A DNA stretch of 64,000 nucleotides from Polytrichum commune (Eukaryota > Streptophyta > Polytrichopsida > Polytrichales > Polytrichaceae). Shown piece after piece: positions 57,005 through 64,000 of the stretch. Every line of letters starts with the position of its first letter. Position 1 is the stretch's first letter. The stretch lies in the NCBI GenBank assembly GCA_950295325.1, contig OX485806.1, forward strand, positions 51,891,169 through 51,955,168. Direction: 5' to 3'. Position numbers and translations under genes: made by a program. The notes under the pieces were generated by a model. That model searched no databases and had not been told where the DNA came from. It worked only from the letters and a program-made list of their open reading frames with translations.

Positions 57005-57905
57005 AGTAACCATGTTCTACTTCAAGAAGGTGTCAATGTCTTTAGTGAAAAGATGTCCATGTTACACGACAAGAAATTGACAATGTTCTACGATTTTAAA
57101 AAATGTACGTGTTTCACGCGAAAAATAGTGAATGTTCTACGTTGAAAATATACACATGTTCTACGTGAAGGTGTCCATGTTCCAAGTCCAAAAAATTCAT
57201 TTTTTATACTTAAAAAAATGACAATGTTCCAATTGGAAAATAAATACTTGTTCTACACTTAGAAATGTGTCCATGTCCTACGTGATCAAGTACTGCATGT
57301 TCCACGATAACAAATTGACTTTGTTCTACGTGAAGAAGGAGTCCATGTTCTACACTAAAAAATGTGTCCATGTTCTTAATTGCAAATGAATCGATGTTTC
57401 ACGATCAAAAGTTGTCCGCGTCGTATGTTCACGAAATGTCCATATTCGACGATCAAGCAGTGTCCATGTTCTACTATCAAGAAGTGCCCTTGTTCTACGT
57501 CGGAGATGAGTCAATGTTCTACGTTGGAGATGAGTCAATGTTCTACAATCAAGTGTCCATGTTCTACAATCAAGTGTCCATGCTCTACAATTAAGTGTCC
57601 ATGCTCTACGTTGGAGATGAGTCCATGTTCGACAATCAAGCAGTGTCCATGTTCTACATTGGAGATAAGTCCATGTTCGACAATCAAACAGTGTCCATAT
57701 TCTACAATCAAGTGCCCATGTTCTACGTTGGAGACGAGTCCTTGTTCTACATTGGAGATAAGTCCATGTTCTACGTTGGAGATGAACCTTTGTTCTACGT
57801 TGGAGATGAGTCCATGTTCGACGATCAAGCAGTGTCCATGTTCTACTATCAAGAAGTGCCCATGTTCTAAGTTGGAGATGAGTCCATGTTCGACAATCAA
57901 GTGCA
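57005..57905. repeat. Minisatellite of GTCCATGTTCTAC-type units
   Basis: About 45 variants of GTCCATGTTCTAC or GTCCATGTTCGAC are joined by alternating linkers (AATCAA, GATCAAGCAGT, GTTGGAGATGA, TATCAAGAAGT) with spacing of 18-31 bases. Spacing is looser and units more diverged at 57,005-57,350 and tighter at 57,430-57,905. The array is open in three frames and gives a Cys-rich or a Phe/Tyr-rich repeat peptide depending on frame. That is a by-product of repeat length and not evidence of a gene. Confidence 0.93.
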
Positions 57906-58983
57906 AAAATGATAGGAAAATTGTGATATAATAGATAAGTAAATGATAAAAACCAATGTTGATCCCAAAAAAGAATAAATAATTTTTTTTTCTGAGATTG
58001 ACATAATTGAAGAATGAATCAATCAAAATACAAAGGGCGACCAACTTGCTTTGTTATTATTCCATCACTTTTGTCTTTGTCCTATGTGTGAGTCAACTCT
58101 AGAGCTTGGACTGGAACAATTAATATTTGTGGTCGAAGAGATTATCTTGAGCTGAATATATATGAGGACATAATTTAGACTCATACCCAATATGAATGTA
58201 GAGACACGTGCATACAATGAGAGAGGGGAGAGACATGTTTGTTGGCCTACGATGGGAGAAGGAGATTAGAAGTCTAGGAGATCCGCATGTTCCTTTTAAT
58301 TCATCGCCAGAACATGACATAGGTGCTGCAAATCGTATATAGTGATGACTACGAGCTGACTCCATTTTCGCAGTCCACACAAGCATGGAGGTGGAGGATG
58401 CAGGAGGAGCAGAAACGATATGCAAAAAATGATAAAAGGCGAGCTGACATGCAGTAGAAGGACGAAACAAGGTGCATGAATAGTGAGGCAAATGATGCAG
58501 CTGATTTGAATGAAGACAAGTCAATCGACACGAAGCAGGAAGTCAAGGTGGTAGGCAAATATTCGAGGTCTTTGTCGTTTTGCGATAGGATGAGAGGATT
58601 ATCGCCGCATCGTCGTTCATTGAAGGATCGAATGAGGGATAAAACGGTTTCGTACGTTGATTTGCTTTGACCGGGTCCACCTCCATCAAGAAGGGACGAT
58701 GAAATGAAGTCTGAATCATCTAGGAGATTGGCAACACGGAAGTAAAGTTGGTAGACATAGGAAACACCTCCAAATTGGATATATAGTGTTCAACCAGGCG
58801 AATGACACATGGCACAATTGAGTATTGTAATACAACATTTTGAAAGGAATAAGAATAATCCATGAGATTCTATTTATTATAGCAAACAATTATGAGTTCA
58901 CATGAGGTCCAGAAATGGCCACATCTATGAGGGCACAATATAGTGCTAGGCTGAGAGGAATTCTAGGAAGTAGATTGTGTCAA
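57906..58983. other. Spacer, no recognised gene
   Basis: Short overlapping open frames on both strands around 58,120-58,670 with no motif. Possibly the region beyond the C-terminus of the MULE transposase that starts at 58,984. Confidence 0.45.
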
Positions 58984-60909
58984 AAGCCCCCTTCGAGGAT
59001 GAATTTGACCTCATTGAAGTTAAATGTCGGGGCATGAATGAACAAATCAACGTCCGGGTCTACATTAAAGACCTTGACAAAGATGAAGTAGAGGTGCTTA
59101 CAATGCAGGAACGAATTTTGTTTACGGCCAAATTTTGATATCATATCCTTGAAGGCCGGGCAATGACACTCGGGCAGAGAACTCACAATGAGTTGGTAAA
59201 TGGATTGTATAGGTGCAGGCTTGGACAGCAACATGATCACGCAACCAAATCCAGGGCGTGGAATCATGGTGACCTTCAAGATGGTCCCGTCCATAGTTCG
59301 TGCAAATGCCACCATCTGCATTTGTTTTGTTGATGGTGCGGCGGCAGACCGTCTTGTAGACTTGGACTGCCTGGAAGAAGGATAAGCGTCTGGGTTGGCT
59401 GGAACGTCCACTGCGGAGAGGTCGAGGGGAGGAGCGGATGTGTTAAAGAGGCGAGTGGGCATGATGCGTTCTTTCTGCAGGAGCTGAAAGCCGACATTTT
59501 CAAGCTTGAGGATCTCTGGACGAGTGAGGTTGGTACCAAGCTTGACAGGCCACACGGGAGGGATCAGAGGTGGTTCTTGGTCAACAGAGAATTTGTCGAC
59601 CCACTTGCATCGTGAACCTTTGACACAACACTCAATGTCGTCCGAGCAAAAAAAAAACTTCTCGACTTTAGATGTTGTGAATTTGTAATAGTTCCAAATT
59701 CCAAGGTATGCCGGGCATGGGTGCTTTTGGAGTTGGAGACGATTTTGGCAGTGCATTTCTTCTTGGTGACCGCATGCATGGCCCAACATGCCTTGGATGA
59801 ATTATAAGGAATACGAGCAATATGCCAGAGCTTCTCGTCCACTTTGGATTCTTGTACAACAATGATCCATCGAAAATCAAGACCAGTAGGAGGGGGTGGT
59901 GGAACCTCTTGCACTGACGGAGAGGTCTCCTCAACGATGGTAGGCAAAGGTGAAGCATGAGATCTTGTGGTTCTCTGAGCGACACGAGGGCAAGAGAAGT
60001 TGATGGTGTCCGGGCGGTGGGTTTCATCGTCATCTCCAATAGGAGTGTCGGGCTTACGTTTTTGCGAGCCGAATATCTCTGCACCCTCGAGATGGGGACT
60101 ACGGGTGCAGAATTCGTCCCCGTCGGGCATGTCGAGGAGAACCTTTTGTAGAATAGCGGGGCTACCGGTACGTTGAGCACGACGTTGAGCACATCGAAGC
60201 TTGAGTTCTTCTTTGCTAGGGCCATCACCCCCAACGCCACCCTTCAGAAATTGATGGTACGCCACAACTTGGAGGAAGGCTCGAATGTAGTCATCCACAG
60301 TGGCCACGTATAAATCGCCACCTTTTTTGCCGGACGTTTGAAGCCATTTGTTGTGAATGGATTCGGTTGGACATTTGAAGCCATTTGTTGCAATTGGGCA
60401 TTTGTGCAAATTCCTCGGCGGACATGATTTTCTCTTGACAATGAAATGGTAGTATAAAAAATAAGCAAAGCTTGGAAAAAAAAGTTAAAACAAAAAACAA
60501 AGAATAATAACACTAAAAACACACCAATTTCATGAAGCCGCCCCATTCTTGATATCGGAAGTGCCATAAGGCAAGCCAAAATTGAAGGTGTTTCAGTCCA
60601 TCCTCGAAGGTGCAGTTAAACGAAGCCCACCATGCCTTGATGGCGAGGTACCTCATCTTTGCCTCCAGCATAGAGGATGCGTCGCGATACAAGAGGCATA
60701 GACGCTTGTGTTGGTCTTGCATGTCGTGCTTGATATAGAATTTGGTGTGTTTCTCCAAAGACTGGGTCCAATGGAAGTAGCAGGTTCTCTCACGCCCATC
60801 AATGGAAACCTTTAGATCTCTGGACCCGTAGACAATCCTCACGGCATTCCAATTGGTTTGCGCACTGTCCGCCATGAAGCCTTTGAAGTGAGGCTTGGGG
60901 ATTCCATGG
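58984..60909 (-). pseudogene. MULE transposase, C-terminal part (second copy of the 6,136-15,875 family)
   Basis: Minus strand. 60,513-60,909 begins after the solo LTR with HFKGFMADSAQTNWNAV (second acidic residue) and ERTCYFHWTQSLEKHTKFY. 59,564-60,409 is the variable linker with a PPPPT stretch. 58,980-59,789 runs from EEMHCQNRL through VWPVKLGTNLTRPEIL to the SWIM finger, LPECHCPAF then CKHLYFIFVKVFNVD. The same landmarks occur in the same order at 6,420-9,220. It is less decayed than the first copy but has phase changes near 59,690 and 60,400. Confidence 0.88.
60905..60909. repeat. 5-bp target-site duplication, left
   Basis: CATGG, repeated at 61,967-61,971 after the solo LTR. Confidence 0.88.
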
Positions 60910-61966
60910 TATGAGCCCAAAATGAATGTTCATATTTGTTTTATGGTTAGAATTTATTTAGAATTGCATTTGGAGTGTTATTGAAACAATCAAAAGTATA
61001 AAAAAAATGAGGCTTGGTGTGGTTTATGTTTTAGGCATTAAGCCATTTTGTGTGGTTAAGTAGAAGCTTAATGATATTAGGGAGTGTTTTGGTTGAGTGG
61101 GTAGTGTTTGAGGAAGCAAGGGTAAGGTCCTTTGATTTAAATGTTTGAATTAGAACATGCTCTTGTTGGTTTAAAGGGCGAAGGTTAGTGAATAGGATAA
61201 GGTCCTACTAAGTAGGAGAAGGTTAAGGGGCTTGTGGTCTTGGGTGCCCTCTCCTCCTCCTCCTCTTCTCTCTTCATTCTCTTCTCCTCCCCCCTCTCTC
61301 TCTCTCTCCTCTCTTAGAGTTTTGAGCTCTTAGAGCTAAAAATATGTGTGGGAATTAAGGAAAGGCTTAGGGGAATTAGTGGGTTTAGGTGAGTTACTTA
61401 GTTAGGAGTTTTGTTAGAATTAGGTAGATAGAGAAGCTGCTGGTTTGGTTGGGTATAAGCTGCTGTTGGACTGGGCAAAAGCTGTTGTTTGGTTGGGTAT
61501 AAACTGTTGTTGGACCGGGTAGAAGCTGCTGGTTTGGTTGGGTATAAGCTGTTGGGACCGGGCAGAAGCTGCTGGTTTGGCTGGGCAGAAGCTGCTGTTG
61601 GACCAGGCAGAAGCTGCTGGTTTGGCTGGGTATAAGCTGTTGTTGTGTGGACGGGTATGGAAGCGGGCATGGACCATTGGCGAACCGGCCGGGCAGGGGG
61701 AAGGCCCAAGCGCTCAATTGGCGTTTTAAATGGTAGGCTAGGTAATTGGGGATTTACGTGTTGGTTTGTAATTCACTTAGGAATAAGGAGAAGAACATTT
61801 TTCAATGCTTTTATTCTTATTATGAAATAAAATGGTGTGCACGAATTAATGGGAATCGAAATGGAGTTTTACGAAGATTGGTAAAAGGGAGTTATGTGAA
61901 CATGAATGTGATCCCCATTCCCTCACCCGGACTAGGACGCTTAAGGGTGGGTGGTTTGGCCTCACA
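60910..61966. mobile_element. Solo LTR, family C copy 2 (1,057 bp), inside the transposase
   Basis: It starts TATGAGCCCAAAAT (TGTGAG in copy 1) and ends GGTTTGGCCTCACA, with CATGG on both flanks. The transposase frame stops at one edge and resumes at the other. Inside are a CT-rich microsatellite (61,245-61,315) and a minisatellite of GAAGCTGCTGGTTTGG and GGGTATAAGCTG words (61,431-61,645). Copy 1 has a different minisatellite at the corresponding place. Confidence 0.9.
61431..61645. repeat. Minisatellite within the solo LTR
   Basis: Repeats of AGAAGCTGCTGGTTTGGYTGGG alternating with TATAAGCTGTTGTTGGACCGGG, spaced about 30 bases, roughly seven units. Open frames over it (up to 107 codons) reflect the repeat. 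Confidence 0.9.
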
Positions 61967-62780
61967 CATGGCGAGCCATGACGCGGTTGAGGTTATGCCA
62001 GAAAAACACTTGAGCATCCTTGTCCTCGGATTGGAAGTCGTTGCAAGCGATGGTCATGACGGGCTGGTAGGTTCCGTCGTACACGTGGCAGGCCATAGTG
62101 GTTCATTTGGCAACGCGTTTGACATGGTCGGACATGATCCAAGCATGCTCAAGATCCCCGCCAGGTTGCATGCGCTTAAGCAAGATGACCCCACTACCAG
62201 GGCCGACCTTAGACATCTTGAAAACAAAAACTTTGTCCGTCTTGTCACCCTAGCTTGGGAATTGATTCCGTTGGACATAGGCCCAGGTGCTGACACCTCT
62301 AAGCTTGGCGATGCCATCCATAACCCCTAACCTATATAAGTATTTGAAAGTGGTAACCTTATTTCGGAGGTGGGGGGAATTCAACTCCTTGTAATGGTAA
62401 AAAACGGGCTCAAGTTCTTCCAACGAAAGAAGTTGATGAGGATCACTATCATTGCGGAGGAGGCACTCACCCACAAGGTCCTTGCTAGCTTCAAGAACAA
62501 TTTTGCTATGAGTGGCTTGGGGCGTTCACTCGACGTGCTCCTTGATTAAGCATTAATGCGCTTGCGGCTATCTCTGCAGTTGCCGACCTTGACGGGGTGC
62601 CGATGGTTGCCCAGATGAATGCACGTACGCTGAGTGATGTCATTTCTGTGGACGTAGAAGATTTTGGCGTGGCATGGTGCAATGCTCGTGGGAGGCTCCT
62701 TACAAATCCTGCACATTAGAGTGGAGCCCAAAGGCAAGGGACCACTTGTAAATGCATGGAAGTCCGGATTAACAGCCAAA
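61967..62780 (-). pseudogene. MULE transposase, N-terminal part (second copy)
   Basis: Continues the gene split by the solo LTR. 62,546-62,779 is the zinc-binding N-terminal region: MCRICKEPPTSIAPC, then YVHRND and RTCIHLGNHRHPVKVG. 62,250-62,474 covers the helical linker. 61,980-62,317 reads TTMACHVYDGTYQPV and DFQSEDKDAQVFFW, the start of the DDE core, in several phases. It matches 9,189-10,000 of the first copy. Stops and frameshifts are present. Confidence 0.85.
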
Positions 62781-63230
62781 CTGGACTTTAGAGGGGAAAT
62801 AATTTGTTTTTTAATTAGGTTAGGGAAATTTAGGGTAGCTTAACCGTATTAGGAAATAAATCTTTGTACATCCGTCCAACGCAATAATATGGTTAAAACG
62901 GTCCTTTTAGCTGAGCCGACACCGTACCAAAAATACCATTTAATAACTGCCAGTTCTGGAACGGCTGGGATGATGACAGTTGTATGAGACTAAAACGGTT
63001 ACCACAAACGATTACCGCGAATGGTTATGGAGCCGAAATCGGGGAGAACGAAGGCACTTAAGGAAATCAGCCGTCCCCTTGAGCCATTTGCGCCATGCGG
63101 CATTGCCGAGAGAAAGAATGGTGAGGAATTTTTGTTGAATCATTAGCAGTTGGATTGATGAGATTTTTTTAGAGGCCAGATAGGGGTTGTTGCAATGCCA
63201 GAAGTTAGGGAGGACGATGATCTTGTCCCG
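62781..63230. other. Spacer, no gene identified
   Basis: Contains several AACGGTT/AACGGTY words (62,893-63,010). A minus-strand 85-codon frame (63,012-63,269) runs across the LTR border and has no motif I can name. Confidence 0.4.
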
Positions 63231-64000
63231 AGTGAGCCCAAAATTGTGCCCACATGTCTTGTTCACCATTAAAATTTATTAAAACTTAGGATTTGTGTTG
63301 AGTGAGTAGTTAAAAATTGCAAGAGTTAGGTTTAGTTGAGTGTGTTAGGTGTTAGGTGGATTTAGTTAAGTCAAGTGCTAAACTCAAGTTATGAGAAGTG
63401 AAAAACTAAAAAGGATAGCGAAGTGGTTTAAATTAGGAGGGGTGAGATTAAGCTCAATTAATTTTAGGCTTGGAGTATTAGTTGTTTTAGGCTTAGGGTG
63501 TTGTTCGTTTAAGAAGGGGGGAGGTTAAATCCCTCCCGAAAGGGATTAGGCTCGGTTCAGAGCTCCAAGAGACGGTTGCTAGATTTTGGTGGTGGCGGAA
63601 GAACGAGGGAGTCTGCGGCAGAAGAGAGGGAAGGGACGTCCCTTGGCGTGGCAGCAGAATCGCTCTGGGAGGGCTCCTATGTTGCTAACCGGAAGAGAGA
63701 AGGCGAGGCAGGGGACGCTATAGATTAACCTGGCAGATGGAGGAACAGACTAGCAAGGAGGATGTTTGACGGTGAGAAACATGGGATTCAAAGGTGGCTT
63801 GAGGGCTGCATTCCAAAGAGGGATTCAGCTGGGCAGTTGGAAAAGCGCTCTCGCTTCCTAAGTAGGTAGCTCAAAACGAAGACAGGGCTGGAGGGCGGCA
63901 AGCTGAGAGAACAAAAATTAGGTGAGAGGCCGGCTATTTTTCTGGATCACCACTACATTGATCTGTTGTGCGGAAAAAGTTGCGAGTCTCCTTTGCCGTG
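63231..64000. mobile_element. LTR, family C copy 3, partial (runs off the window)
   Basis: The start AGTGAGCCCAAAATTGTGCCCACATGT corresponds to TGTGAGCCCAAAATGGCGCCCACATGT at 17,005. Downstream phrases (TTAGGTGTTAGGTGGATTTAG, GGCTTAGGG) fit the same family loosely. Whether it is a solo LTR or the edge of a full element cannot be seen. Confidence 0.6.

Noticed and set aside
57005-57905. CRISPR-like array
   Set aside because: Unit spacing and linkers are irregular, the linkers repeat, and the setting is a plant nuclear genome.
57380-57931. 183-codon Cys-rich repeat frame (CPCSTIKCPCST...)
   Set aside because: It is the minisatellite read in one frame; the other frames and the other strand are equally open.
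61394-61717. Three overlapping ~85-107 codon frames rich in Gln, Pro and Ser
   Set aside because: They arise from the minisatellite inside the family C solo LTR.
1-64000. tRNA or rRNA genes
   Set aside because: I found no cloverleaf-compatible T-arm and acceptor pair and no rRNA-like block by eye; a tRNAscan-type search was not possible.

Overview
This window looks like nuclear DNA of a streptophyte plant, most likely a non-seed lineage (bryophyte, fern or charophyte alga); I cannot place it more exactly. The reasons are an intron-rich TPX2-family plant gene, GT-AG and GC-AG introns, and dense nested plant transposons. The Ty3/Gypsy pol is of a type I associate with early-diverging plants. 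Only one gene (26,459-29,853) looks like an intact host gene. Nearly everything else is mobile DNA in various states of decay.

Layout. 1-2,730: minus-strand remnant of a Ty3/Gypsy element that ends in a PHD finger. 4,500-5,800: a second, badly decayed Gypsy pol. 6,136-15,875: a 9.7-kb Mutator-like element (MULE) with matching terminal inverted repeats and a perfect 9-bp target-site duplication. It carries a SWIM-type transposase (minus strand), a ~178-bp tandem array, and a spliced but decayed beta-class amino-methyltransferase-like gene (plus strand). 17,005-18,472: solo LTR with target-site duplication. 21,890-22,920: third Gypsy remnant. 22,928-23,646: Mutator-type MITE. 26,459-29,853: TPX2-family gene, 8 coding exons. 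31,856-36,060: an LTR-like segment and a GC-rich minus-strand gene with one in-frame amber codon.

37,557-46,513: a much better preserved member of the PHD-finger Gypsy family. Its order is gag with two zinc knuckles, protease, C5-cytosine DNA methyltransferase, reverse transcriptase, RNase H, integrase and PHD finger. A 966-bp solo LTR with a 5-bp duplication splits the integrase C-terminus. 47,092-55,608: a second MULE type, with a transposase gene on plus and a convergent gene on minus that ends in a Ulp1-like cysteine protease (KAONASHI-like arrangement). 57,005-57,905: minisatellite. 58,984-62,780: second copy of the first MULE transposase family, split by a solo LTR that also has a 5-bp duplication. 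63,231-64,000: start of a third LTR of that family.

Main result: two unrelated transposon classes here carry DNA-methyltransferase-type genes. A retrotransposon has a C5-cytosine enzyme fused into its pol frame with all catalytic motifs readable. A DNA transposon has a separate, intron-containing beta-class (N4-cytosine/N6-adenine type) enzyme. Many of the stop codons that break otherwise open transposon frames are TAG, as expected if CAG glutamine codons decayed by deamination of methylated cytosine. All coordinates and splice sites were read by eye; no alignment or database search was run.
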